A DNA stretch of 64,000 bases. Source: Bradyrhizobium sp. NFR13. Lineage in GTDB: Bacteria > Pseudomonadota > Alphaproteobacteria > Rhizobiales > Xanthobacteraceae. The notes beneath the pieces were generated by a model. That model was given only the letters and a program-made list of their open reading frames with translations. It was not told where the DNA came from and did not search any database. The position numbers were made by a program, and so were the translations under genes. Below, piece by piece: positions 26,096 through 33,965 of this stretch (within the stretch, counting starts at the first letter, position 1; each line of letters starts with the position of its first letter). The DNA lies in assembly GCF_900114605.1 (NCBI RefSeq), contig NZ_FOTP01000006.1:270109-334108 (forward strand), read 5' to 3'.

Positions 26096-26641
26096 ATGCG
26101 TCTCAAGTGGCTTTCGCCTGGCGAAATGTCTGCCGACCAGAAGTCCATCTATGACGAGTCGATCGCCAGCAAGCGCGGACGGCCGCCGGAGCCGATGATG
26201 GCCTGGCTCGCGAGCCCCACCATGGCCCGCCACGCGACACGCCTCGGCGCGTTTCTGCGCTACGACACGTCGCTGACACCGGCTCATGCGGAACTGGCGA
26301 TCCTCGTCACCGCGCGGCACTGGACCGCACATTTCGAATGGTATGCGCACAAGAAGATGGCGCTGGATGGTGGTCTCGATCCCGCCATCATCGAAGACAT
26401 CAAGAACCGCCGCACGCCGACCTTCGGCGAAAAGAAAGCACGGGTGATCTATGATGTCGCCAGGTCGCTGCACGAGGCGCAGGGTTTGTCCAAGCCGCTC
26501 TATGACGAGGCCACTGAGACGCTGGGCGCGCAGGGCCTCGTCGAGATCATCGGCCTGTGCGGCTACTACACGATGGTGTCGATGACGCTGAACACCTACG
26601 AATTCGGCCTGCCGGATGGGCTGGTCTCGGAGCTTGCGTAA
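26096..26641 (+). CDS. Carboxymuconolactone-decarboxylase-family protein
   Basis: A 181-residue protein of the CMD/AhpD-like fold. The core helix pair contains PAHAELAILVTARHWTAHFE, which continues WYAHKKMALDGG, the conserved pattern of CMD proteins. The AhpD-type CxxC redox pair is absent, so thiol peroxidase-partner activity is not expected. The ATG at 26096 follows GAGGAAACAAC. It is divergent from the acyl-CoA dehydrogenases and 54 bases before a VOC protein. A role in an aromatic or lactone catabolic step is plausible, not shown. Confidence 0.85.
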   Translation: MRLKWLSPGEMSADQKSIYDESIASKRGRPPEPMMAWLASPTMARHATRLGAFLRYDTSLTPAHAELAILVTARHWTAHFEWYAHKKMALDGGLDPAIIEDIKNRRTPTFGEKKARVIYDVARSLHEAQGLSKPLYDEATETLGAQGLVEIIGLCGYYTMVSMTLNTYEFGLPDGLVSELA

Positions 26642-26695
26642 GTTCCGATCGTGACTAGATCGCCCTGACGCATCCCGGTCCTCAGGAGCTCCCAC

Positions 26696-27193
26696 ATGCC
26701 CGACCCAACCCCGCCGATCCCCGCAGGCACACGGATCGGGCATGTCCATCTGAAGGTTGCCGATCTCGAGCGCGCGCTCGGCTTTTACCGCGACGTGCTC
26801 GGCTTTCAGGTCAAGCAGCGCTATGGCGATCAGGCCGTCTTCATCGCCGCTGGCGATTACCATCACCATATCGGCCTCAATACCTGGGAAAGCAAAGGCG
26901 GCCAGCCGCCGGCGCCCGGCACGACGGGTCTTTTCCATACCGCTATCCTGTATCCGACCCGCGCGGCATTGGCTGAGGCCCTGCACCGCGTGCTCGAAGC
27001 CGGCATTCAGCTCGACGGTGCCAGCGACCACGGCGTCAGTGAGGCGCTGTATCTACGCGACCCCGACCAGAATGGCGTCGAACTGTATTGGGATCGACCG
27101 GAGGCGGATTGGCCACGCGATGCAAATGGCGGGATTGCAATGTTCACAAAGCGGCTGGATGTTGAGGGTCTGCTGAAGCAGCGGCTGGGCTGA
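26696..27193 (+). CDS. VOC-family protein (glyoxalase / extradiol dioxygenase-like)
   Basis: A 165-residue protein of the vicinal-oxygen-chelate fold with paired beta-alpha-beta-beta-beta units. Candidate metal ligands are the His in RIGHVHLKVADLERAL, the His cluster in GDYHHHIGLNTW, and the Glu in RDPDQNGVELYWDRP. The layout resembles CatE/catechol-2,3-dioxygenase-like single-chain proteins. It follows the CMD gene on the same strand with CAGGAG before the ATG, and is likely co-transcribed. The reaction cannot be fixed from sequence. Confidence 0.87.
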   Translation: MPDPTPPIPAGTRIGHVHLKVADLERALGFYRDVLGFQVKQRYGDQAVFIAAGDYHHHIGLNTWESKGGQPPAPGTTGLFHTAILYPTRAALAEALHRVLEAGIQLDGASDHGVSEALYLRDPDQNGVELYWDRPEADWPRDANGGIAMFTKRLDVEGLLKQRLG

Positions 27194-27274
27194 ACGCTGG
27201 ACTTTTACAGGGCAGACTAGCGAAGCGTAATCCGTCCACAATTGGCGGTGGGTTACGGACTCGCCTGACCCACG

Positions 27275-28531
27275 CTACGATATGGCGCTCTTCCGTCCCC
27301 GCACCATGATCAACACGGCCGCGGCCGCCTGCAGCGCCATGCAGGCATAAAACGGCACGGCATAGCTTCCCGACAGATCGCGCAGCCAGCCGACGATACC
27401 CGGACCGAAAGCGTAGGTGACCTGCGTCACTGCTGTGATCAGGCTGACCAGCACCCCGAACGACCGCGCATCGAATTCACGCTGCACAATCAGCGCCGGC
27501 AGCGTGATCAGATTTCCAACCGAAAAGCCGAACAACGCACAGGCGAAGAACACCAGCGCGTCGTTGCGCGAATTGATGATGATCGCAAGCGCCGTCGCCT
27601 GGCTGAGAAACGATAGCGCCGATGCCAGTCGCTGATTGAGCCTATCGATCACCGTCGAGAACAAGACGCGGCCAACCACCGCCATGAGCGTCAGCAGCGA
27701 TACCGCGGCCGCCGCGCGCTCCCGGCCGATAACCGGATCGAGAAACGAGATCAGGTGGACGATGAAGCCGACCTGCGCAAACAATCCGAATGCAAAGGCA
27801 ATGGTAAGCGTCAGGAACGCCACGTCGCGCATCGCCTCCGCGCGAATGCGTGTCGACGACGGTACATTTGTCGTAGCGGCAATACCGCCCGATGCAGCGG
27901 ACACTGCACGATGCGGCGGGTGACCGACAAAGATGATGATCACCGGGACAAGCAGTACAAGCATCGCAACCGCTGCTGCGATAGTCGCGCCGCCAAAGCC
28001 GAATGCGCTACTCGCCGTCACCATCAGAGGCACGCCGACGATGCCGCCGAAGCTCGCGCCGTTCAGCGCGAGACTGATGGCCATGCCGCGCTTCTTGTCG
28101 AACCACAGACCGAGTGTGTTGGTGATAGCGCCCAGGCTGGTGCCGGCCCACCCGAACGCGAGCAGCACATTCACCGCGTAGAGCTGCCAGGGCGAGGTGA
28201 TCTGTCCGAGCAGGATGGTGGCGAAGGCCATCACGCCGACACCGGCCAGCAGGCAGTTGCGCGGCCCGAGCGCACGCATCGCTTCGCTCACGAATGCGAC
28301 GAGAAATGCGCCAACGAGATAGAAGAAGGTCGTAGCCGTTGCGATGGTCGAGGCCGGCCAGCCATGCACCCGCTGAAGTTCCGCAAGATAGACGCTCTGG
28401 CCATAGAAGCCGAGCGCCCAGCCGAATGTTGCGAGCAGGAAGCAGACACCTACAATACGCCAGCCGTCGTAACGAGCCGACGTTTCCTCATTTACCTCGG
28501 GCTTCTTCGGCCCAGTTGGCGTCGCGTCCAT
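27275..28531 (-). CDS. MFS transporter (OFA/monocarboxylate-like)
   Basis: A 418-residue permease with about 12 membrane spans in two halves. The N-terminal half has GWALGFYGQSVYLAELQRVH and the RNCLLAGVGVMAFA loop. Between spans 4 and 5 lies WFDKKRGMAISLALNGASFG, a pattern common in oxalate/formate-antiporter-like and monocarboxylate MFS carriers. The C-terminal half begins after a cytosolic loop near residue 210. It is transcribed toward the VOC gene and divergent from the response regulator. The substrate is unknown. Confidence 0.88.
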   Translation of the reverse strand: MDATPTGPKKPEVNEETSARYDGWRIVGVCFLLATFGWALGFYGQSVYLAELQRVHGWPASTIATATTFFYLVGAFLVAFVSEAMRALGPRNCLLAGVGVMAFATILLGQITSPWQLYAVNVLLAFGWAGTSLGAITNTLGLWFDKKRGMAISLALNGASFGGIVGVPLMVTASSAFGFGGATIAAAVAMLVLLVPVIIIFVGHPPHRAVSAASGGIAATTNVPSSTRIRAEAMRDVAFLTLTIAFAFGLFAQVGFIVHLISFLDPVIGRERAAAAVSLLTLMAVVGRVLFSTVIDRLNQRLASALSFLSQATALAIIINSRNDALVFFACALFGFSVGNLITLPALIVQREFDARSFGVLVSLITAVTQVTYAFGPGIVGWLRDLSGSYAVPFYACMALQAAAAVLIMVRGRKSAIS

Positions 28532-28746
28532 TCCGGATCTACTTTCATTACGTTTCGTCCATCATGCTGCTCTGCGACAACACGCCGCGCTGATGTACCA
28601 TCGTGATTAGAATTAACCACCCGTTTTACGGACCAAAACGCATCTAGATTAACTTCACAATCAAGCCATTCAAAGCCTCGCACCCTTGGCAGCTGCAATT
28701 CGCGCAGCCATATGTTACGGTATTGGATATGGAGGATTTTTGAACC

Positions 28747-29301
28747 GTGAGTGCACTCGCCGAAGTGACCGAACAGACCGACCGCTCGCTCCTGATCGTG
28801 GAGGACGACAAGCCGTTTCTGGAGCGTCTTTCGCGCGCGATGGAAACACGCGGCTTCACGGTCACGTCCTGCGACTCCGTTTCCGACGGTCTCGCGCAGA
28901 TCGGCAAGTCGGCGCCCGCCTTTGCCGTGGTCGATCTTCGCCTCGGTGACGGCAACGGCCTCGATGTCGTATCCGCACTGAAACAGCAGCGTCCCGATGC
29001 GCGCGCCATCGTGCTCACCGGTTATGGCAACATCGCCACTGCCGTGACGGCGGTGAAGATGGGTGCCGTCGACTATCTGTCGAAGCCGGCCGATGCCGAC
29101 GACGTCGTTGCGGCGCTGCTTGCGATCGACAATGACAAGTCCGAATTGCCGAACAACCCGATGTCAGCCGACCGCGTGCGCTGGGAACATATCCAGCGCA
29201 TCTATGAAATGTGCAATCGCAACGTTTCGGAGACTGCACGTCGTCTGAACATGCATCGCCGTACGCTGCAGCGCATTCTCGCCAAGCGCGCGCCGCGCTA
29301 A
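28747..29301 (+). CDS. ActR/RegA-family redox response regulator
   Basis: A 184-residue two-domain regulator. The receiver has IVEDDKPFLERLSRAM, phosphoacceptor Asp in AVVDLRLGDGNGLDV, and KP in VDYLSKPADADDV. A short linker precedes a Fis-type helix-turn-helix with NVSETARRLNMHRRTLQRIL, the nearly invariant C-terminus of RegA/PrrA/ActR/RegR proteins. These act with a RegB/PrrB/RegS kinase on redox, nitrogen-fixation or respiratory genes. The GTG start lies 11 bases after GGAGG. No kinase gene is adjacent, unlike most loci of this family. Confidence 0.93.
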   Translation: MSALAEVTEQTDRSLLIVEDDKPFLERLSRAMETRGFTVTSCDSVSDGLAQIGKSAPAFAVVDLRLGDGNGLDVVSALKQQRPDARAIVLTGYGNIATAVTAVKMGAVDYLSKPADADDVVAALLAIDNDKSELPNNPMSADRVRWEHIQRIYEMCNRNVSETARRLNMHRRTLQRILAKRAPR

Positions 29302-29315
29302 GCCTTCTTTCAAAG

Positions 29316-29846
29316 CTAGATTTCGTTCGGCCACGCTGCATGACCTTGAGGGTCATGCAGCCTGTTCAGTCTGTGCGCCGCGGTCATCGCGAAGCGCAGC
29401 ATCATGCTTTTGCGCGTCGCCGCCGGCAGGCGATGTTCCGGCGCATCGCAATGGATATGCGCGCCATAGGCATCCGCCACGATCAGGCCTGTCTCACCGG
29501 GAAAAATCTCGCAGGGCAGATCCTGCGTGAAGGCGAAGAACAGCCGGTCGCAATGGGCGCGGTAGTCCGGCCATTTCTGATCGGCCCGCAAATCCTCGAT
29601 CGATGACTTGATCTCGACGATCCAGACATCCCCACGCTCGTTCAGCGCGACCATGTCCGCACGCCGCCCGGACGGCAACGGCAGCTCGCTGACGCATGAA
29701 AATCCGAGCGACCGCAACAGCCGGGTGGTTCCGCGCGCAATCGCCAGCGCCGTCTCCGACTGGCGACCATCGAAAATCAGCGTGGGCGTGTGAACGGCAT
29801 TCGATTCCATGGCGACAAACTTAGCCGATTTCGGCGGGGCCGCCAT
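29316..29846 (-). CDS. mmcB: MmcB-family DNA repair protein
   Basis: A 176-residue protein of the MmcB family, PD-(D/E)XK-nuclease-like proteins linked to mitomycin C and SOS-related DNA repair in Caulobacter. The core shows SGRRADMVALNERGDVWIVE, then IKSS, giving the D...E-x-K nuclease pattern. RADQKWPDYRAHCDRLFFA follows, and RLPAATRKSMMLRFAMTAA lies near the C-terminus. The ATG at 29846 is preferred over the adjacent GTG at 29849. No LexA box was recognised upstream by eye. Confidence 0.87.
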   Translation of the reverse strand: MAAPPKSAKFVAMESNAVHTPTLIFDGRQSETALAIARGTTRLLRSLGFSCVSELPLPSGRRADMVALNERGDVWIVEIKSSIEDLRADQKWPDYRAHCDRLFFAFTQDLPCEIFPGETGLIVADAYGAHIHCDAPEHRLPAATRKSMMLRFAMTAAHRLNRLHDPQGHAAWPNEI

Positions 29847-29957
29847 CACGTCTCCCGCCGGTCTGCCGCACGAATGTCGCCAGCCGGACGCAAGTGTTCC
29901 GCAAGCGGCAGCGGGCGTGTCCTTTCGTCGTAGCAGCCCGGATTACGGAGACATCCC

Positions 29958-31082
29958 ATGAGCTTAGCCCATCTCAGTCGCGTCATCCTGATCGCGGCTG
30001 CCGCAACTTTGCCGCACGCGATTTTCGCCGGTTCCGCACAGGCCAAGCCGACCGTCGAAGTCGCCTTCGTGCTCGATACCACCGGTTCCATGAGCGGGCT
30101 GATCGAGGGCGCCAAGCGCAAGATCTGGTCGATCGCAACCACGATCCTCGACAGCAATCCCGATGCAGACATCCGCATGGGCCTCGTCGCCTATCGCGAC
30201 ATCGGCGACGACTACGTCACCAAGACCTTTGACCTCACCACCGACATCCAGGATCTCTATGGCAACCTGCTGCAGGTCCGGGCGCAGGGTGGCGGCGATT
30301 GGCCGGAAAGCGTCAACGAAGCACTCGATGTCGCCGTCAACAAGCTGCAATGGACCAAGGGCAACGATGTCAGGCGTATCGCCTTCCTGGTCGGCGACGC
30401 ACCGCCTCATATGGATTATCAGCAAGACACGAAATACATGACCACGCTCGAAGTCGCGAAGCAGAAGGACATCATCGTCAATGCTGTTCTGGCCGGTGCG
30501 GCGCGCGACACCGAACGGGCGTGGCGCGATATCGCCCAGCGCGGCGACGGCCGTTTCATTGCGATCCCCCAAGATGGCGGACAGGTCGTCATCATCCAGA
30601 CGCCCTATGACGAAGAGATCATCATCCTGCAGAATGACATCAACAAGACGGTGATCCCCTACGGGCCCCCTCCACTGCAGAAGCATACCGAGAACAAGAC
30701 CCGACAGCTCTCGGAAGTCGCTGCGGCGGCGCCAGCATCGGCGACTGATATGGCGAGCTACATCAACAAGCGCGCGAAAGTGTCGTCGGAAGCTGTCACC
30801 GGCGGCGGTGATCTCGTCAGCGACGTGTCCGCCGGCAAGCAGAAGCTCGACAGCGTGAAAGAGGATGAATTGCCTGAGGCCATGCGCAAACTGTCGCCGC
30901 AGCAGCGCGCCGATGAACTCGGCAAGCAGATGAAAGATCGCAAGGCGCTGAACGACAAGCTGACCGCACTGGTGGCCAAGCGCGATGCATACCTCATGAC
31001 CCAGCGCGACAAGGCGCCGGCCAAGACGTCGTCCTTCGACCGCGAGGTGGAGGCGACGTTGAAGGTACAATTGAAGAAGTGA
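29958..31082 (+). CDS. Exported von Willebrand factor A domain protein
   Basis: A 374-residue protein with a Sec signal peptide ending at SAQA near residue 29. The VWA domain at about 33-215 has the metal-ion-dependent adhesion site FVLDTTGSMSGLIEGAKR (Asp40, Thr42, Ser44, Ser46 region). GGGDWPESVNEALDVAV supplies further conserved residues. The C-terminal third is lysine- and glutamate-rich and helical. VWA domains bind protein partners through Mg ions; the partner is unknown. The ATG follows ACGGAGACATCCC. It stands alone between mmcB (divergent) and an MBL hydrolase. Confidence 0.88.
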   Translation: MSLAHLSRVILIAAAATLPHAIFAGSAQAKPTVEVAFVLDTTGSMSGLIEGAKRKIWSIATTILDSNPDADIRMGLVAYRDIGDDYVTKTFDLTTDIQDLYGNLLQVRAQGGGDWPESVNEALDVAVNKLQWTKGNDVRRIAFLVGDAPPHMDYQQDTKYMTTLEVAKQKDIIVNAVLAGAARDTERAWRDIAQRGDGRFIAIPQDGGQVVIIQTPYDEEIIILQNDINKTVIPYGPPPLQKHTENKTRQLSEVAAAAPASATDMASYINKRAKVSSEAVTGGGDLVSDVSAGKQKLDSVKEDELPEAMRKLSPQQRADELGKQMKDRKALNDKLTALVAKRDAYLMTQRDKAPAKTSSFDREVEATLKVQLKK

Positions 31083-31087
31083 TCTTT

Positions 31088-31137
31088 TTCCCCTCTCCCC
31101 CGGGCGCGGCGCAGCCGCGTCTGGCGGGCGAGGGGAA
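31088..31137. repeat. GC-rich stem-loop between VWA and MBL genes
   Basis: TTCCCCTC (31088-31095) pairs with GAGGGGAA (31130-31137). Inside is a second hairpin CGCGGC-GCA-GCCGCG (31105-31119). It starts a few bases after the VWA stop and may end that transcript, although the sequence after it is purine-rich rather than T-rich on this strand. The CCCCTCTCCC...GAGGGG pattern is common among Bradyrhizobium-type intergenic palindromes. Confidence 0.5.
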
Positions 31138-31194
31138 GAAAGAAAGCGCCCAGATTCCCCTTTTCTCGCCCGCAAAAATCAGCATTGTGGCGCG

Positions 31195-31863
31195 ATGACA
31201 AACGAAACCGAACATAAAGCCCAGGCCGGCGGCACCATCATTCCGGTGACCCTGTTTCAGCAGAACTGCATGTTGCTGTGGGATGAGGCCACACGGCAGG
31301 CTGTGGTGATCGATCCCGGCGGCGACGTGCCGCTGATCCTGGACGCCATTGCCAAAGCCGATGTGAAGGTCAAGCAGATCTGGCTGACCCACGGCCATAT
31401 CGACCATGTCGGCGGCGCCGACGAGCTGCGCGAGACGCTGAAGGTCGAGATCATCGGCCCGCATGTCGCCGATACGTTCCTGCTCGAACATGTCGAGGAC
31501 AGCGGCGCAAAATACGGCATGACGGGCACCCGTAACTTCATGCCTGACCGCTGGCTCAATGAAGGCGACACCGTCAGCGTCGGCGGTCTGACATTCGACG
31601 TATTGCACTGCCCCGGCCATTCGCCCGGCAGCGTCGTGTATTACAGCAAGGCGATGAAGTTCGCCCATGTGGGCGACGTGCTGTTCGCAGGCTCCATCGG
31701 GCGGACCGACTTCCCCGGCGGTAGCCATGAAACGTTGATCAGTTCGATCATGACCAAGCTGATCCCGCTCGGCGATGATGTTGGGTTCATCTGCGGCCAC
31801 GGACCAGGCTCCAGCATCGGCCAGGAGCGGATGACCAACCCGTTCCTAACCGGCGAAGCGTAG
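31195..31863 (+). CDS. Metallo-beta-lactamase-fold hydrolase (glyoxalase II-like, YcbL type)
   Basis: A 222-residue metallohydrolase. The zinc motif THGHIDHVGG at about 65-74 is followed by the remaining ligands in LHCPGHSPGSVVYY, HVGDVLFAGSIGRTDFPGGS and FICGHGPGSSIGQE. The short length without a glyoxalase II C-terminal domain fits YcbL-like proteins, which can hydrolyse S-lactoylglutathione or related thioesters. It probably acts in the cytosol. It is a single gene with no functional link to neighbours. Confidence 0.9.
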   Translation: MTNETEHKAQAGGTIIPVTLFQQNCMLLWDEATRQAVVIDPGGDVPLILDAIAKADVKVKQIWLTHGHIDHVGGADELRETLKVEIIGPHVADTFLLEHVEDSGAKYGMTGTRNFMPDRWLNEGDTVSVGGLTFDVLHCPGHSPGSVVYYSKAMKFAHVGDVLFAGSIGRTDFPGGSHETLISSIMTKLIPLGDDVGFICGHGPGSSIGQERMTNPFLTGEA

Positions 31864-31908
31864 CGTCATAGGCGACGTATGAAGTGATCTGAGCGCCCCG
31901 CAGCGCCT

Positions 31909-32148
31909 TCAGAGATTGGTCCAGTCCTCGATCTGCGATGCCGCAATGGTTCGCTTGGGCTGATATGGATTCAGGGTACCGGCCGTCGCGGTCCAGCCCT
32001 TGGCCAGGATTTCCCGGGCGAACAGTTTTGCATCGATTTCGGATTTGAAGGTCCTGGTCGTACGCACGCCATTTGTCACGCGGGTGTCGGACTTCACTGA
32101 TTTGTCGGGGCCAAACGCCACGTACCAGATATCGGACTTCGTCATCAT
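31909..32148 (-). CDS. Conserved hypothetical small protein
   Basis: About 79 residues starting MMTKSDIWYVAFGPDKSVKS, with basic and polar character (NGVRTTRTFKSEIDAKLFAR). No membrane span or signal peptide is seen. The frame is open further upstream to 32310, but that part has low-complexity shadow-like composition, and the paired ATGs at 32148/32145 start the protein-like part. No clear ribosome site is visible. The function is not recognised. Confidence 0.6.
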   Translation of the reverse strand: MMTKSDIWYVAFGPDKSVKSDTRVTNGVRTTRTFKSEIDAKLFAREILAKGWTATAGTLNPYQPKRTIAASQIEDWTNL

Positions 32149-32213
32149 GGTGTAGTAACGCGAATTGTGACGAAAAGTTGCATCTCGTGTGGCACGCTCA
32201 GGCTCGGCAGGCC

Positions 32214-33185
32214 TTACCTCTTGGTTGTATGCCGCGGCTCGACAACATCCGATACCAGGCCGAGCTTCTCCAGCAGGCGGATCGTCAGATAGGTGGTATC
32301 GAACTCCCACCAGCGATGGCCATGGCGCGCGGAGCGCTGATCGGCGTGGTGATTGTTGTGCCAGCCCTCACCATGGGCGAGGTAGCCTATGAACAGATTG
32401 TTGCGGCTGTCCTCGTCGGTCGCGTAGTTGCGATAGCCCCAGATGTGGGTGACCGAATTGACCGCCCAGGTCTGATGCCAGACGAAGACGGTTCGCACGA
32501 AGACCGCCCAGACGACGATGCTGAGAGCGAACTGCACGGCCTCGGCCCATGAGCCGCCCCACAGCAGTTTGCCGGCGAGGCCCGCAAAGAAGAAGACGTT
32601 GATCTGGATGAGCAGGATCTTCAGCTGCCAGAGATTACGCTCCAGCGCGACATAGAACGGATCACGCAGGACGTCCTTGGCATATCGTTCATAGATGCCG
32701 AGGCGAGACAGGTCTGGGTTCTTCACCAGCAACCAGCCTATATGGCCCCAGAAGAAGCTGGCAAGCGGGCTGTGTGGGTCCGGCTGCTCGTCGGACTTCT
32801 CGTGATGACGGCGATGGATGGCAACCCAGCGCGCCGGCGTATCCTCGGCACAGCAGATCGCTACGACAACGAAAGCGTACTCCAGCCATTTCGGGCACTT
32901 GAAACCGCGATGCGTCAGCAACCGGTGATAACCGATATTGATGCCGATGAGGCCGAACAACCGCGCTGCGATGACCGCCACGATCACCGCGGTCCAGTTG
33001 AAGAACACCGGCATCAGAGCGAGCAATGCGAGTGCGTGAAAAGTGCCGATGGTGAGCGTGTTGAGCCAGTCGATCCGGTAAGGCTGCACGCCCTCCGGCA
33101 AAGAGAGACCTGTTTCAGCGCGATCAGCAAGCGGAACATCGAGTGCGATAGCAGGGGCGATCTGGTCGCGATTGCTGACGGCCAT
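32214..33185 (-). CDS. Membrane fatty-acid / acyl-CoA desaturase
   Basis: A 323-residue di-iron membrane desaturase of the stearoyl-CoA-desaturase (delta-9, DesC) type. The three histidine boxes are complete: HRLLTH at about 87-92, HRRHH at 124-128 and HNNHH at 276-280. Four membrane spans surround them. It inserts a double bond in acyl chains at the inner membrane, using oxygen and an electron donor that is not encoded nearby. The ATG follows CGGAG. It helps set membrane fluidity. Confidence 0.93.
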   Translation of the reverse strand: MAVSNRDQIAPAIALDVPLADRAETGLSLPEGVQPYRIDWLNTLTIGTFHALALLALMPVFFNWTAVIVAVIAARLFGLIGINIGYHRLLTHRGFKCPKWLEYAFVVVAICCAEDTPARWVAIHRRHHEKSDEQPDPHSPLASFFWGHIGWLLVKNPDLSRLGIYERYAKDVLRDPFYVALERNLWQLKILLIQINVFFFAGLAGKLLWGGSWAEAVQFALSIVVWAVFVRTVFVWHQTWAVNSVTHIWGYRNYATDEDSRNNLFIGYLAHGEGWHNNHHADQRSARHGHRWWEFDTTYLTIRLLEKLGLVSDVVEPRHTTKR

Positions 33186-33302
33186 TTAACTCCGCATCCG
33201 GGCGATGGATCGCCGCGTGGTGCTCGCGTGTTTCCCCTGCACTTCTCTACGCGAGAAGATCGGCGCTGACTACGGATACGCTGCAGGCCATAGACGGAAC
33301 AA

Positions 33303-33328
33303 AACAGGCTGCCCGAAGGCAGCCTGTT
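33303..33328 (-). terminator. Rho-independent terminator with UUCG loop
   Basis: Read on the minus strand, an 11-base-pair stem AACAGGCTGCC / GGCAGCCTGTT encloses the very stable TTCG tetraloop and is followed by TTGTT. It lies 24 bases after the stop of the DUF1236 gene and ends that transcript. Confidence 0.85.
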
Positions 33329-33351
33329 CCATAAGTTACTTCGCGATCGGC

Positions 33352-33771
33352 TTAATCGATCACTTCCACGATGCGATGGGTGCGCGGCTCGACGAGAACC
33401 GTGCGACCATTGACCACGGTGTAGCGGTATTCACGAGCGGAATTGTATTCCGCCGGAACTTCGTAATAGGTCACGCCGCTCTCGGGCAGCACGGCACCGA
33501 CACGAACCTCGTTGCTATAGGTGTAGGATGGGCGACGCTGTTCCACGACGTAGTTACGGAACCGCGGACGATCGTCGACGCCGAGCACACCGGCTACACC
33601 GCCGACGACACCACCAATGGTGCCACCAACGATAGCGCCGACAGGGCCCGCAGCGCGCTCGCCATCGCGCGCACCACGCTCAATGCCTCCAGGGACACCC
33701 TGGGCCTGAGCAACGACGGGAAGAGCCATCACGGCGACGATGGCAGCGGTTCCAAGAAGACGGCGGATCAT
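33352..33771 (-). CDS. Exported DUF1236 protein
   Basis: About 139 residues. The signal peptide MIRRLLGTAAIVAVMALPVV ends at QAQ. A glycine/valine-rich stretch (GAIVGGTIGGVVGGVAGVLG) follows, and then a C-terminal DUF1236-like domain with VGAVLPESGVTYYEVPAEYN and YRYTVVNGRTVLVEPRTHRI. DUF1236 proteins are periplasmic proteins of unknown function common in Bradyrhizobium. The ATG at 33771 follows GGAGATCATC and starts the signal peptide; the longer frame to 33813 is not needed. Confidence 0.87.
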   Translation of the reverse strand: MIRRLLGTAAIVAVMALPVVAQAQGVPGGIERGARDGERAAGPVGAIVGGTIGGVVGGVAGVLGVDDRPRFRNYVVEQRRPSYTYSNEVRVGAVLPESGVTYYEVPAEYNSAREYRYTVVNGRTVLVEPRTHRIVEVID

Positions 33772-33965
33772 GATGATCTCCAGTTCTGATTGATCCATAT
33801 TGCGCCGATACAAGTTCGCGACCGCACGATGGTTCCGGAGATTGAACTGTTAGAGCCTGCGCAGAGACGCTCAAATATCTGGAGAGATATGGAACCGGAC
33901 GATCAGAGTCTTTATTTTGACGCGTTTTCTTGACGCGAACCAGTACCCACTTCGCTTGAAACGCT

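Noticed and set aside
26096..26641. Possible AhpD-like peroxidase partner
   Set aside because: The CxxC redox pair needed for AhpD function is absent, so only the general CMD fold is claimed.
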